From NCBI GenBank assembly GCA_024239075.1, contig JANBVI010000008.1:176038-240037 (forward strand): DNA of 64,000 bases, written 5' to 3'. This document shows, piece by piece, positions 23,652-32,891 of this stretch (position 1 is the stretch's first letter; the number at the start of each line of letters is the position of its first letter). The stretch is from Fischerella sp. CENA71. Its GTDB lineage: Bacteria > Cyanobacteriota > Cyanobacteriia > Cyanobacteriales > Nostocaceae. The translations under genes were made by a program, and so were the position numbers. The notes below the pieces were generated by a model, which was not told where the DNA came from, ran no database searches, and saw only the letters and a list, made by a program, of their open reading frames with translations.

Positions 23652-26060
23652 ATGACTGAATTTAATAAAACACTCTGTCCTTACTGTGGTGTGGGCTGTG
23701 GTTTAGAAGTTTCACCCCCAGCTCAACCAGGTAAAGCAACTCATCGCGATAGTCAAGGGAATCCAATTTGGCGAGTACGGGGTGATAAAACCCATCCATC
23801 GAGTCAAGGAATGGTTTGTGTTAAAGGTGCAACCATCGCTGAGTCTTTAGATAAAAACAGACTGCATTATCCAATGGTGCGCGACTCTCTAGATCAAAAA
23901 TTCCGGCGTGTGAGTTGGGATGAAGCTTTTGATCTGATCACCAAACGCATTCAAACTGTGCGTTTCACTCAAGGGCCACAAGCTATATGCATGTATGGTT
24001 CTGGTCAGTTTCAAACCGAAGATTATTACATAGCCCAGAAGTTGTTGAAAGGATGCTTGGGTAGCAATAATTTTGATGCGAACTCTCGCTTGTGTATGTC
24101 TAGTGCTGTAGCTGGTTATATCCAAAGCTTTGGTGCGGATGGACCTCCCTGCTGCTATGACGATTTGGAGTTAACTGACTGTGCATTCTTAATTGGTACT
24201 AACACAGCAGAATGTCACCCCATCATTTTTAACCGATTGGAGAAATACCACAAAAAAAACCGCAAGGTCAAAATGATTGTGGTTGATCCCCGTCGTACAC
24301 CCACCGCAGAAGTAGCTGACTTACATTTAGCAATTCGTCCTGGTACAGATATTGACTTGTTGAATGGAATTGCTCACTTGTTGATGCGTTGGAACTACAT
24401 TGATGTGGGTTTTATTGATGACTGTACCAGCAACTTCCCCGCTTATGCTGAGGTAATCCGCCATTATTCTCCAGAAATAGTAGCTGACCGCTGCGGAATA
24501 GACATTAAAGATTTGGAGACAGCAGCTAGGTACTGGGGTGAATCACAACGTGTGTTGTCTATGTGGTCAATGGGTGTGAATCAGTCTTCAGAAGGGACAG
24601 CCAAGGTCAGAACTATTATTAATCTGCACTTGATGACCGGACAGATTGGTAAACCAGGGGCGGGGCCATTCTCCCTCACAGGTCAGCCCAACGCCATGGG
24701 AGGTAGAGAAGCCGGAGGATTGGCGCATTTGTTACCTGGTTATCGCTTGGTGAAAAATCCTCAGCATCGCGCCGAAGTTGAAGAAATTTGGGGATTGAAG
24801 CGGGGACAAATTTCACCTAATCCAGGTTTGACGGCTTGGGACATGATTACTGGCTTAGAAGATGGGACTGTGGGCTTGCTGTGGATTGCTGCGACTAATC
24901 CGGCGGTGAGTATGCCAGATTTGGAACGGACAAAAGCAGCGTTGATGCGATCGCCTTTCACTATTTATCAAGACGCCTATTATCCCACAGAAACTGCTAC
25001 CTATGCTCATGTTCTTTTACCTGCTGCCCAATGGAGTGAGAAAACAGGCGTTATGACCAATTCGGAACGCCGAGTTACCCTATGTCCAGCATTTCGCCGA
25101 CCACCAGGACAAGCTAAAGCAGACTGGGAAATTTTCGCCGAAGTCGGGCGCAGGTTAGGTTTTGTGGGAGAATTCGCCTTTGCTAATTCTGCCGAAGTGT
25201 ATGCAGAGTTTGTCAAACTCACTCGCGATCGCCCCTGCGAGATGACAGGGTTAAGTCATGAACAATTGCGATCCCAAGGCCCGACTCAATGGCCACACCC
25301 AGAAGAGAATACGGGGACGCGGGGAAGCGAGGAAACGGCGACACGGAGACGCGGAGACACGGAGACGCGGGGAGGTGAAGAGGCACAGGGAAATGAGGAC
25401 ACGGAGAGTAATTTTGATACATTCTCCGCGTCACCGCGTCTTTCCCTCTCCACGTCTTCCAAAGCGTCACCGCGTCTCTCATTCTCCGCGTCTTCAAAAG
25501 CATCTTCCTCAAAGGGAAAGCGTCTCTACACTGATTTGCGCTTTCACACTCCCGATGGACGCGCCAGATTTGGAGCTTATCACTCGCGAGGACTAGCAGA
25601 ACCCCCAGATCCTGATTATCCCTTTGTACTAACCACTGGTAGACTTTATGGACATTGGCACACCCTGACACGCACTGGTCGGATTGAAAAAACTCGGCAA
25701 ATGCATCCTGAACCGTTTATCGAAATTCATCCCCGTGATGCTGCTGGATTAGGAATTACTGAGAACCAATTAGTCGAAGTGCGATCGCGTCGTTCCAAAA
25801 CTTTCTTCCCAGCCAAAATTACTAAAGCGATCGCCCCTGGTACAGTGTTCGTCCCCATGCATTGGGGTGCTATGTGGGCGGATAACGCCGAAGCCAACGC
25901 CCTTACCCATCCTGAATCTTGTCCCGATTCTCTCCAACCAGAATTAAAAGCCTGTGCGGTACAGATAATTCCAGTCACAGCAGATTTAACAGTTATTAGG
26001 AATCGGGGATCAGGGATCAGGGAACGGGGAACGGCGATTAAATTAGTGACAAACTCGTGA
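23652..26060 (+). CDS. narB: ferredoxin-nitrate reductase with repeat-derived insertions
   Basis: Reduces nitrate to nitrite with electrons from ferredoxin, using a [4Fe-4S] cluster and Mo-bis-MGD. From ATG at 23652 (802 residues) the cluster ligands are Cys9, Cys12, Cys16 and Cys56 ([12 protein letters not shown]); SRLCMSS holds the likely Mo ligand. A GTG 12 bp earlier is less likely. Residues about 550-625 are a low-complexity Thr/Arg/Ser/Glu insertion ([19 protein letters not shown]...) encoded by CGGAGACACGGAGACG repeat DNA, and the C-terminal tail ([15 protein letters not shown]) comes from GGGATCAGGGATCAGGG repeats. Without these the size is normal. Both sit at surface positions outside cofactor motifs, so activity is probably kept. 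Confidence 0.93.
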   Translation: MTEFNKTLCPYCGVGCGLEVSPPAQPGKATHRDSQGNPIWRVRGDKTHPSSQGMVCVKGATIAESLDKNRLHYPMVRDSLDQKFRRVSWDEAFDLITKRIQTVRFTQGPQAICMYGSGQFQTEDYYIAQKLLKGCLGSNNFDANSRLCMSSAVAGYIQSFGADGPPCCYDDLELTDCAFLIGTNTAECHPIIFNRLEKYHKKNRKVKMIVVDPRRTPTAEVADLHLAIRPGTDIDLLNGIAHLLMRWNYIDVGFIDDCTSNFPAYAEVIRHYSPEIVADRCGIDIKDLETAARYWGESQRVLSMWSMGVNQSSEGTAKVRTIINLHLMTGQIGKPGAGPFSLTGQPNAMGGREAGGLAHLLPGYRLVKNPQHRAEVEEIWGLKRGQISPNPGLTAWDMITGLEDGTVGLLWIAATNPAVSMPDLERTKAALMRSPFTIYQDAYYPTETATYAHVLLPAAQWSEKTGVMTNSERRVTLCPAFRRPPGQAKADWEIFAEVGRRLGFVGEFAFANSAEVYAEFVKLTRDRPCEMTGLSHEQLRSQGPTQWPHPEENTGTRGSEETATRRRGDTETRGGEEAQGNEDTESNFDTFSASPRLSLSTSSKASPRLSFSASSKASSSKGKRLYTDLRFHTPDGRARFGAYHSRGLAEPPDPDYPFVLTTGRLYGHWHTLTRTGRIEKTRQMHPEPFIEIHPRDAAGLGITENQLVEVRSRRSKTFFPAKITKAIAPGTVFVPMHWGAMWADNAEANALTHPESCPDSLQPELKACAVQIIPVTADLTVIRNRGSGIRERGTAIKLVTNS
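25300..25530. repeat. dispersed repeats inserted in frame in narB
   Basis: Purine-rich units (GACACGGAGACGCGGGGA) are followed by pyrimidine-rich units (CCGCGTCACCGCGTCTTTCC), an inverted arrangement that could fold. Similar units occur at 43731-43755 and 34440-34505. The narB frame stays open throughout. Confidence 0.75.
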
Positions 26061-26121
26061 TCCAGTAATATCAAGTTCGGATAATTAGTTATATTCCCAC
26101 AGTCATTGCACCCTACCCCTC

Positions 26122-26224
26122 ATACCATTTCACTAAAACCTTGGTACAAATACAGGCGGTGTAGAGACGCGCCATGGTGCGTCTCTACAAATTTATATGG
26201 ATCGTGATTAACGTGAAATGGTAT
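26122..26224. mobile_element. 103-bp MITE-like element with 12-bp terminal inverted repeats
   Basis: ATACCATTTCAC (26122-26133) and GTGAAATGGTAT (26213-26224) are exact inverted copies. The middle holds a palindrome GTAGAGACGC...GCGTCTCTAC (26161-26188). If the terminal TA pairs are target duplications, the element would be CCATTTCAC...GTGAAATGG, as expected for an IS630/Tc1-type transposase. No protein is encoded. Confidence 0.7.
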
Positions 26225-26511
26225 TAACCCTCTTTTGTTACTACGAGGAGAGAAAAATACCGCCTCAACTCTGAACACTAAACAAAATAATGAATTGTGC
26301 GATCGCATCCCAACTTTGTCATTTAAATCCCTTTGTTGAAAAAAGATGTAAAAATAGGGGTTTGAGATTATTCTCTGCCGAAGGTAACAAATAAGGGATT
26401 AATCCCCTCCCCGCACACGCTTAGGGCGGGGTGGGGTTCTTCGGGAATCAAAGTAATCAAGCGAACCTGATATAATGCTTGGTTAAAGATTTTTGTCATA
26501 ATTTTGGGGTT

Positions 26512-26540
26512 GTAGAGACGTTGCAGTGCAACGTCTCTAC
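26512..26540. repeat. perfect 14-bp palindrome (GTAGAGACGTTGCA family)
   Basis: GTAGAGACGTTGCA and TGCAACGTCTCTAC with a single-base loop. It shares the outer GTAGAGACG with the core of the MITE at 26122-26224, so the two belong to one dispersed family. The rest of 26225-26628 shows no gene; a GC-rich patch at 26400-26440 resembles another dispersed repeat. Confidence 0.75.
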
Positions 26541-26628
26541 TTTTGGTGAATATTTTGGTGAATATTTTTGAGATTTCAGAATTCGCCAGCAGTATGAGGT
26601 AAAAGTAGCCCTATATTCTTATATATAA

Positions 26629-27762
26629 ATGTATAAGTTAATTTCTGATTGCTCATTTCAAATCATGATTTCTCTCAATAAACTTCTGCAATGGTTAATT
26701 TTGACGCTCCTCTTTCCATTAGTTTTTCTTAATGGTTGGTTAGCGTTTAAATTTTTTCAATATTTTCAACCCATAGTTACTATTTTAGTTTTAGCTACTT
26801 TGTTAGCTTTTATTTTGGACTACCCTGTTGCACTTCTTGAGCAACGAGGAATGAAACGTAAATATGCAGTGTTATTAGTTTTGATTTCAGGTTTAGTTAT
26901 TGTGGTTAGCTTGGGTATTACTTTGTTACCTATTGCTCTACAACAATTAAATGAAATGATTATAACAGTTCCTCAATGGATTGATGCGACTGAACAAAAA
27001 CTTCAATTTCTTAATAATTGGGCAGAGAGTCACAGACTAAATATTAATTTTAGTGAAATATTTAATCAGTCTATAAATCATTTACCAGATGAATTGGAAA
27101 AAACAGGAGATAAGCTATTTGGTATTATTGTAGATACTATTGATAGCATTTCTGAAGCTTTAATCACAGTTGTATTAACAATATATCTTTTAATAGATGG
27201 CGAAAGAATTTGGAAAGGAATATTTAAAAAGATATCTTTTGATTTAGCCCATAAGATACAAAAATCTCTTCAAAATAATTTTCAAAATTTTCTGATTGGT
27301 CAGGTGATTTTAGCTTTAATGCTGGGAGTGTCACAAACGATCTTATATTTAATTCTGAAACTAAAATTTGGTTTAGTATTTGGTTTGGGCGTGGTTATTC
27401 TGAGCCTAGTCCCTTTTGGTGATATTGTCAGTTATTTTATTATTGCTTTAATACTCGCACCACATAACATTTGGTTAGCTGCTAAAGTTTTAGTTCTATC
27501 TTTGATTCTTGATCAGTTGATTGATCAAGCGATCGCACCCCGAATTTTAGGTAGTTTTACTGGTCTGAGACCAATTTGGGTAATTATCTCTTTGCTGGTA
27601 GGAACTTATGTTGGCGGATTATTAGGGTTACTGCTTGCTGTTCCTTTAGCTGGTTTTATCAAAGATGCGATCGATGGTTTTGCTGATTTCCCTGAAAGTA
27701 TTGATTCTGTAGAGGATAAGAATTTACCAGAGATGTTAGTTAACGAGTCAACTTTGCAGTAA
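26629..27762 (+). CDS. AI-2E-family (UPF0118) membrane permease
   Basis: 377 residues with about eight membrane spans. The pattern fits the AI-2E/UPF0118 family: N-terminal paired spans, a soluble helical stretch (about 110-170), and the conserved C-terminal region (GLRPIWVIISLLVGTYVGGLLGLLLAVPLAGF). Family members export small molecules or ions (AI-2 in E. coli TqsA, Na+/H+ in some bacteria); the substrate here is unknown. An ATG at 26665 (MISLNKLLQWL) would give a more usual N-terminus; neither start has a clear ribosome-binding site. It stands alone between repeat-rich regions. Confidence 0.85.
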   Translation: MYKLISDCSFQIMISLNKLLQWLILTLLFPLVFLNGWLAFKFFQYFQPIVTILVLATLLAFILDYPVALLEQRGMKRKYAVLLVLISGLVIVVSLGITLLPIALQQLNEMIITVPQWIDATEQKLQFLNNWAESHRLNINFSEIFNQSINHLPDELEKTGDKLFGIIVDTIDSISEALITVVLTIYLLIDGERIWKGIFKKISFDLAHKIQKSLQNNFQNFLIGQVILALMLGVSQTILYLILKLKFGLVFGLGVVILSLVPFGDIVSYFIIALILAPHNIWLAAKVLVLSLILDQLIDQAIAPRILGSFTGLRPIWVIISLLVGTYVGGLLGLLLAVPLAGFIKDAIDGFADFPESIDSVEDKNLPEMLVNESTLQ

Positions 27763-27857
27763 TTCAACCACAGGGGAACATCGCACTATTCTAGAGAATC
27801 ACCAACAAGCGATCGCACTCGGTAGAGAAAATTTAAGACGCGATCGCTCACAACCGA

Positions 27858-28196
27858 TCACAAAACCGTAAACTCTGTATGTTTTCGCTGTTCAAGGGTT
27901 CTAAAACCCAAAACAATCTGCTCTTTAGGAATTCCCGCAGTAACTAAATCTACAGCAACACCCTCTTCTGTACCATCGTGCTGAATCCAAAGTTTCTGAT
28001 CAATAATATCGATGTGTAACAAAGTTCCATAGATACGATAACCATCCTGCCAACCAGTTTCTACTAAAAGGTAGCGATCGCGTTCTCTATCGAACACCAA
28101 TTCCACTTCTACTTCTTCGTCATTACCCAAAAAATCAACATACTCTTTTAGCACTTTTTCGATTATTTCTCTATACTGTTCCTTCAGTGAATCCAT
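27858..28196 (-). CDS. xisI: XisI family protein
   Basis: 112 residues matching the XisI pattern: IEKVLKEYV, ELVFDRERDRYLLVETGWQDGYRIYG, LWIQHDGTEEGVAVDLVTAGIPKEQIVLGF. XisI and XisH were first described as accessory factors for excision of the fdxN DNA element during heterocyst development; most cyanobacteria carry several pairs away from that element, and their general role may be toxin-antitoxin-like. Its ATG overlaps the 3' end of the xisH frame upstream, which is broken here. The gene itself is intact. Family call is strong. Confidence 0.9.
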   Translation of the reverse strand: MDSLKEQYREIIEKVLKEYVDFLGNDEEVEVELVFDRERDRYLLVETGWQDGYRIYGTLLHIDIIDQKLWIQHDGTEEGVAVDLVTAGIPKEQIVLGFRTLEQRKHTEFTVL

Positions 28197-28624
28197 TGGA
28201 TAATTTCCTCTTTCAATATATCGAAGGTAACTAAACGAATAATGCCATCTTCAATCAAAGTTTGACCTGCTTCTTCTTCAAAAACTCTCTTACGAGTTTC
28301 TTCACTCACTGCAAGATAGAGAATATATTCGGGATAGTAGCGTTTCAACAAACGGGTGTATAAAACAAACTGACCGACAGCTTATTCCAAATCTTTCATA
28401 TCTGAAGGACGAGTGAAACTTTTTACTTCAACCGCTATTTTTTCAACTCCCCGTTCTGCTGCTAACAAACGCTTTGCACCCAAATCAACAAACAGATTTT
28501 TTCCACGAGCTAGGCGAATCCGCAATGGATCGTGAGTGATTGCCCAACCATCTTTAATCAACGCATTTTTGACTGTATCGTGATAAATATCTTTAGCAGG
28601 CATAGTAGTTTTATTGTACTGCAC
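28184..28624 (-). pseudogene. xisH: xisH interrupted by an in-frame TAA
   Basis: The frame begins MPAKDIYHDTVKNALIKDGW, the normal XisH start, and contains the restriction-nuclease-like core (DLGAKRLLAAE, IAVEVKSF). After ...SDMKDLE a TAA (28382-28384) interrupts it, and the same frame then continues AVGQFVLYTRLLKRYYPEYI to the usual XisH end, finishing at 28184 inside xisI. The stop stands where a Gln codon (CAA) would fit, so one C-to-T change explains it. Total length with the stop suppressed is 146 residues, close to full-size XisH. The first 80 residues alone may still be made. Confidence 0.85.
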
Positions 28625-28740
28625 CTACGCGATCGCTTGTTGATGAATTATGAATGGCGATGCTGCAAAGCAGCCGCTACGCGAACGCCCACTAAACAAA
28701 TAATGCCATCTTCAATCACGCGATCGCCATTTTTGTTTAG

Positions 28741-28935
28741 AGTTTCTTGTTTCAACCCAGAAGTTTCTTGTTTCAACCCAGAAGTTTCTCGTTTCAACCT
28801 AGAAGTTTCTCGTTTCAACCTAGAAGTTTCTCGTTTCAACCCAGAAGTTTCTCGTTTCATCCCAGAAGTTTCTCGTTTCAACCTAGAAGTTTCTCGTTTC
28901 AACCCAGAAGTTTCTCGTTTCATCCCAGAAATTTC
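28741..28935. repeat. 21-bp tandem repeat, about nine copies
   Basis: Units of the GAAGTTTCTCGTTTCAACCTA type repeat in register with small changes (Tat/Cat, CCC/CCT). As 21 is a multiple of three, several frames are open; the minus strand would encode LKRETSG/LKRETSR heptads, with a C-terminal piece (IEDGIICLV) similar to the end of XisH. I doubt it is a gene, but a 98-residue product (28648-28944, minus) cannot be excluded. Confidence 0.75.
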
Positions 28936-29044
28936 TCGTTCCAACTTACATTCCGCAACTAGTCAAAAATCCTCGGTACTTTTCAAACCTTTGTATGACA
29001 AGGCTTCTAAGCTTTTACTGGTCAGGCGATCGCATTTATTTTCA

Positions 29045-29335
29045 TTAAGGATGTGGTGTAATTGCAAGAATACTTATCACTCCTTGTTCTGGTTCATAAA
29101 ACCAAAACACTCGGAAAGCTCCAGGTGTTTTATTCTCTACATAAGCTTCAAAAATTTCTTCGCCATTCGGGCCTGACAGTGATTCATATTTGTGAGTATT
29201 TAAACTAGGATGTCTTAGGTTTGTTTCCATTAAACCCAGTGTTTTTAAAACTTTTTGGTACTTTTTGGAATCTATTTCTTGCAACCTAGCTAAAGCTTCT
29301 TTTGCTTCAGTCGTAAATACTAAACGGAAATTCAC
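29045..29335 (-). CDS. RelE/ParE-type toxin
   Basis: 96 residues from GTG at 29335 (a TTG at 29353 would add six residues and overlap the upstream gene). The sequence NFRLVFTTEAKEALARLQ, then a central basic stretch (HPSLNTHKYESLSG) and C-terminal FRVFWFYEP with ISILAITPHP, fits the compact RelE/ParE fold of type II toxins. Cellular target (ribosome-bound mRNA or gyrase) cannot be told. It follows its antitoxin gene by 7 bp or less, the usual order. Confidence 0.75.
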   Translation of the reverse strand: MNFRLVFTTEAKEALARLQEIDSKKYQKVLKTLGLMETNLRHPSLNTHKYESLSGPNGEEIFEAYVENKTPGAFRVFWFYEPEQGVISILAITPHP

Positions 29336-29342
29336 CCAGCAC

Positions 29343-29633
29343 CTATTCTTCAATCTCTAAATTTGCATACTGAGCAAATGAACCCAAATCATGAAGCTCA
29401 CCAGAGGTTGCTTGCTTAATACCAAGTTCTAGAGAATTACGAGCAACAGAATTTTGCCATATCCAAAGTTCTCTTTCTGGAATGTTAACAACTGGATCTA
29501 GCAATATTTGCCCAACTTCATTAATTAAAACTCGGTAACTCTTTGTTTTGGCGACAGCACCCAGAGTTAACCTTCCTCTATCATCTGCACTAGCAGTTTC
29601 TTTAATTAAATGGAAATTATGATTTTCAATCAT
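29343..29633 (-). CDS. antitoxin of the RelE/ParE-type pair
   Basis: 96 residues from ATG at 29633, which has GAGAG 6 nt upstream; a frame extension to 29708 through a TTG has no such site. The N-terminus (IENHNFHLIKETASADDRGRLTLGA) looks like a swapped-hairpin (AbrB/MazE-like) DNA-binding part, and the C-terminus (LGSFAQYANLEIEE) is acidic and would wrap the toxin. Antitoxins of this kind neutralise the toxin and repress their own operon. It precedes the toxin gene directly. The pair sits in a repeat-rich accessory stretch beside xisHI. Confidence 0.7.
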   Translation of the reverse strand: MIENHNFHLIKETASADDRGRLTLGAVAKTKSYRVLINEVGQILLDPVVNIPERELWIWQNSVARNSLELGIKQATSGELHDLGSFAQYANLEIEE

Positions 29634-29773
29634 CAAAACTCTCGGTAAGCGGGAAACGAGCGTGTCTTTAGACTTGGATCGTTGATAGTACAACTGTATA
29701 CTCACCAAATTATAGTTTTTTGTGGGTAAGTGGGCAAGACCTACACAAACCTACACAAAAGAGAATACATATA

Positions 29774-29805
29774 AAAAACCCCCGATGTAATGACCAGGGG
29801 TTTTT
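29774..29805 (-). terminator. terminator of clpC
   Basis: AAAAACCCC (29774-29782) pairs with GGGGTTTTT (29797-29805). On the minus strand it ends in TTTTTTAT. A second hairpin, CGCTCCT...AGGAGCG, lies at about 29849-29874, nearer the clpC stop. Confidence 0.75.
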
Positions 29806-29920
29806 AAAATCACCATTTCACCCAATGTTGCCAGAGGCTTATCAAAATCGCTCCTTTAGGCTACATAGGAGCGACAGTCTTTTTCAACAATGTTAGCGCA
29901 ACAACGTGAATGTATAAATA

Positions 29921-32374
29921 TTAGCCTACATTCGCTAACATGAACTCTCTGGTTTCTGATTTGTTGATTGTGACTTGTCCATCATCGTCAACATCGACAA
30001 TGGCTGTATCACCTTCACCAATTTGACCAGATAACAATGCTTCTGCCAGAGAATCTTCTAAGAGGCGCATAATCGCCCGACGTAAGGGTCTAGCACCGTA
30101 GCTGGGGTTGTAACCTTCTTGAAGTACACGCTCTTTGAAGCGATCGCTCACCTCTAAAGTGATACCTTTTTCAGTTAAGCGGCTAGCAACTTCTTTGAGC
30201 ATGATCTCAGCGATTTGCTTGACTTCTTCTTTCTTGAGTTGAGTGAAGACAATAATTTCATCAAGACGGTTAAGGAACTCTGGACGGAAGTAGTTCTTCA
30301 TTTCTTCGTTCACCAAGTTACGAATCCGGTTGTAACTTGCTTCAGCTTCGTCTTCGTTGAACTGGAAGCCTAAACCGCCACCACCTTTTTCGATAACTCG
30401 TGAACCAATATTAGAAGTCAAGATAATCAGAGTGTTCTTGAAGTCTACTTTGCGACCTTTAGCATCGGTAAGATGACCGTCATCCAACATTTGTAGCAGT
30501 ATGTTGAATACATCGGGGTGCGCTTTTTCGATTTCGTCGAATAGCAAGACTGTGTATGGTCTGCGTCGGACGGCTTCGGTCAATTGTCCACCTTCGTCGT
30601 AGCCCACGAAACCAGGAGGCGAACCAATCAGCTTGGAGACGGTGTGGCGTTCCATGAACTCTGACATATCCAGACGAATCATGGCTTCTTCGGAACCAAA
30701 GAAGTAAGCCGCCAGTGACTTAGCCAATTCTGTCTTACCAACTCCCGTAGGCCCAGAAAAGATAAAGCTAGCAATGGGTCGATTCGGATTCTTCAAGCCG
30801 ACACGGGCGCGGCGAATCGCACGGGAAACAGCCGTAACTGCTTGCTCTTGACCGATGAGGCGCTGATGCAGGGTATCTTCTAAGTGCAGCAACATCTCAG
30901 ACTCAGATTCGGTCAATTTGTTGACTGGTACGCCAGTCCAAGAGGCGACGATTTGGGCGATGTCTTCTTCGTCAACGATGAGAGACTTGACAGATTTATC
31001 AGTTTGTGTTTGTGCTAATTGAGCTTCGAGTTCCAACTCGCGATCGCGCAATTCTCCAGCTTTGTCAAAATCTTGCGCTCTGACGGCTTCGTCTTTCATT
31101 TTAGTAACAGCAGCCAATTCGCGCTTAATTTCGCGATTCGCAGAAACTATCGAACTCCGCAGACGCACACGGCTACCAGCTTCATCAATCAAGTCGATGG
31201 CTTTATCTGGCAAGAAGCGATCGCTAATATAACGATCAGATAAATTTGCGGCTGCAATCAATGCTTGGTCAGTAATTTCCACTCTATGGTGTTGTTCGTA
31301 TACTGAACGCAAACCTTGGAGAATCTGAATTGTATCTTCTACCGAAGGTTCACCAACCATAATCGGTTGGAAACGACGCTCTAGTGCAGCATCGCGTTCG
31401 ATATGCTGACGATACTCATCAAGGGTAGTTGCACCAATGCACTGGAGTTCACCTCTAGCCAATGCGGGTTTGAGGATATTGGCAGCATCCATACCGCCTT
31501 CTACACCACCAGCACCCACAAGGGTGTGAATCTCATCGATCACCAGGACGATATTACCGACAGTGCGGATTTCGTCCATGATTTTCTTCAGACGTTCTTC
31601 AAAATCACCACGGAAGCGAGTACCAGCTACCAGTAACCCCATATCAAGACTGATAACTTGCTTGTCTTGCAAAATATCGGGGACATCTTGGTTGTGAATG
31701 CGTTGTGCTAAACCTTCTGCGATCGCAGTTTTACCAACTCCCGGTTCACCGATCAATACCGGGTTGTTTTTCGTGCGACGACCAAGAATCTGGATAGCAC
31801 GCTCAATTTCTTTCTCACGACCAACTACAGGGTCGAGCTTACCTTCTTGTGCTAATTTGGTCAGGTTTCTACCAAATTCTTCTAAACTCAAATTTTGAGT
31901 TCGTCTAGGACTAGTACTAGCACCTACAGTTGTGGGTGTAACTTCACCTAATATACGAATAACTGTGCTGCGGATATTGTTGAGGTCAACACCCAGATTT
32001 TGTAGTACCTTGGCAGCAACTCCTTCCCCTGCCTCAGTTAATCCTAACAATAAGTGTTCAGTACCAATATAGTTATGTCCTAAACTACGAGCTTCTTTAA
32101 ATGATTGCTCGAATAAGGTTTTTACTTTCGGAGTAAAAGGAATTTCTGGTGGTAAGTATCCAGAACCACGACCAATAATTCTTTCGACTTCGCGACGTGC
32201 TTCTTTGAGAGTAACGCCCAATTCAGTCAGCACTTTGGCAGCAACCCCATTTCCTTCTCCCAGCAAACCCAGGAGAATTTGTTCAGTTCCTACGAAGTTG
32301 TGACCCAGTCTTCGGGCTTCCTCCTGAGCGAGCATAACTACTTTAATAGCTTCGGAAGTGAAATGTTCAAACAT
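29921..32374 (-). CDS. clpC: ClpC, Hsp100 ATPase of the Clp protease
   Basis: 817 residues from ATG at 32374 ([19 protein letters not shown]). Order: a double Clp-N repeat ([16 protein letters not shown] and [16 protein letters not shown]), first AAA domain with [14 protein letters not shown], a UVR/M-domain coiled coil ([20 protein letters not shown]), second AAA domain with [14 protein letters not shown] and [17 protein letters not shown]. It unfolds proteins and feeds them to ClpP/ClpR; in cyanobacteria it is normally essential. The frame stays open to a TTG at 32461, adding 29 polar residues; I regard these as leader DNA but cannot exclude an extended form. A terminator follows. Confidence 0.95.
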   Translation of the reverse strand: MFEHFTSEAIKVVMLAQEEARRLGHNFVGTEQILLGLLGEGNGVAAKVLTELGVTLKEARREVERIIGRGSGYLPPEIPFTPKVKTLFEQSFKEARSLGHNYIGTEHLLLGLTEAGEGVAAKVLQNLGVDLNNIRSTVIRILGEVTPTTVGASTSPRRTQNLSLEEFGRNLTKLAQEGKLDPVVGREKEIERAIQILGRRTKNNPVLIGEPGVGKTAIAEGLAQRIHNQDVPDILQDKQVISLDMGLLVAGTRFRGDFEERLKKIMDEIRTVGNIVLVIDEIHTLVGAGGVEGGMDAANILKPALARGELQCIGATTLDEYRQHIERDAALERRFQPIMVGEPSVEDTIQILQGLRSVYEQHHRVEITDQALIAAANLSDRYISDRFLPDKAIDLIDEAGSRVRLRSSIVSANREIKRELAAVTKMKDEAVRAQDFDKAGELRDRELELEAQLAQTQTDKSVKSLIVDEEDIAQIVASWTGVPVNKLTESESEMLLHLEDTLHQRLIGQEQAVTAVSRAIRRARVGLKNPNRPIASFIFSGPTGVGKTELAKSLAAYFFGSEEAMIRLDMSEFMERHTVSKLIGSPPGFVGYDEGGQLTEAVRRRPYTVLLFDEIEKAHPDVFNILLQMLDDGHLTDAKGRKVDFKNTLIILTSNIGSRVIEKGGGGLGFQFNEDEAEASYNRIRNLVNEEMKNYFRPEFLNRLDEIIVFTQLKKEEVKQIAEIMLKEVASRLTEKGITLEVSDRFKERVLQEGYNPSYGARPLRRAIMRLLEDSLAEALLSGQIGEGDTAIVDVDDDGQVTINKSETREFMLANVG

Positions 32375-32595
32375 AGCGGGTTTTGCTCCCTTGCTGCTTG
32401 GGCTTCGGGTAAAGTCAATTTCACCCTCACCTGAACTTTTGTCTACTTTTCTTAAAGACAATGTATCTTTATTTTAAGTTTAACGGCAGTGAGGAGAGCC
32501 GTAAGATTTTAGGTAGGGTAGCCGTCTGTTTGGCGATCAGGGATTGGGGGACGCAGGGACGCGGAGAGTAACAAATGACGAATGACAAATATTTT

Positions 32596-32877
32596 ATGAA
32601 CAAAGATCAACAACATCCTTTATATAATCGCGATCGCTCGATTGTGGAAAGTTTATTAGCTGGTGAGGCGACAGATTATAACTTGGCTGAATTAGCGAGA
32701 TTGCGAATTCGTTATCACGGCTTTCCCGGTGCAAGAGACATTCAAAGCGACTTGGATAAAATACTACAACAGTGGGGTCTAACGGAAGCGGAGCTATTTG
32801 ACAAAACTCGCGCCATTCACGCCGTTGGTGGAATTTATAAAAGTCGCTCTAAAAAAGATGAGCAAGATTGGAATTAG
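32596..32877 (+). CDS. DUF3288-like cyanobacterial protein
   Basis: 93 residues from ATG at 32596 (MNKDQQHPLYNRDRSIVESLLAGE); an ATG at 32575 adds seven residues encoded by ACGAATGACAAAT repeat DNA. The body (YNLAELARLRIRYHGFPGARDIQSDLDKILQQWGLTEAELF) is a compact helical protein, which I recall as the cyanobacterial DUF3288 family. It is soluble and has no catalytic motif that I can see. It faces away from clpC across about 220 bp. Function unknown. Confidence 0.7.
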   Translation: MNKDQQHPLYNRDRSIVESLLAGEATDYNLAELARLRIRYHGFPGARDIQSDLDKILQQWGLTEAELFDKTRAIHAVGGIYKSRSKKDEQDWN

Positions 32878-32891
32878 TCAATGGTCATTGG

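Noticed and set aside
28532-29176. 214-residue plus-strand frame across the 21-bp repeats
   Set aside because: Open because 21 is divisible by three; it runs antisense to xisH and into the toxin gene with no domain.
32375-32461. 29-residue N-terminal extension of ClpC from TTG
   Set aside because: ClpC proteins start at MFEHFT; the extension is polar and poorly supported, though not excluded.
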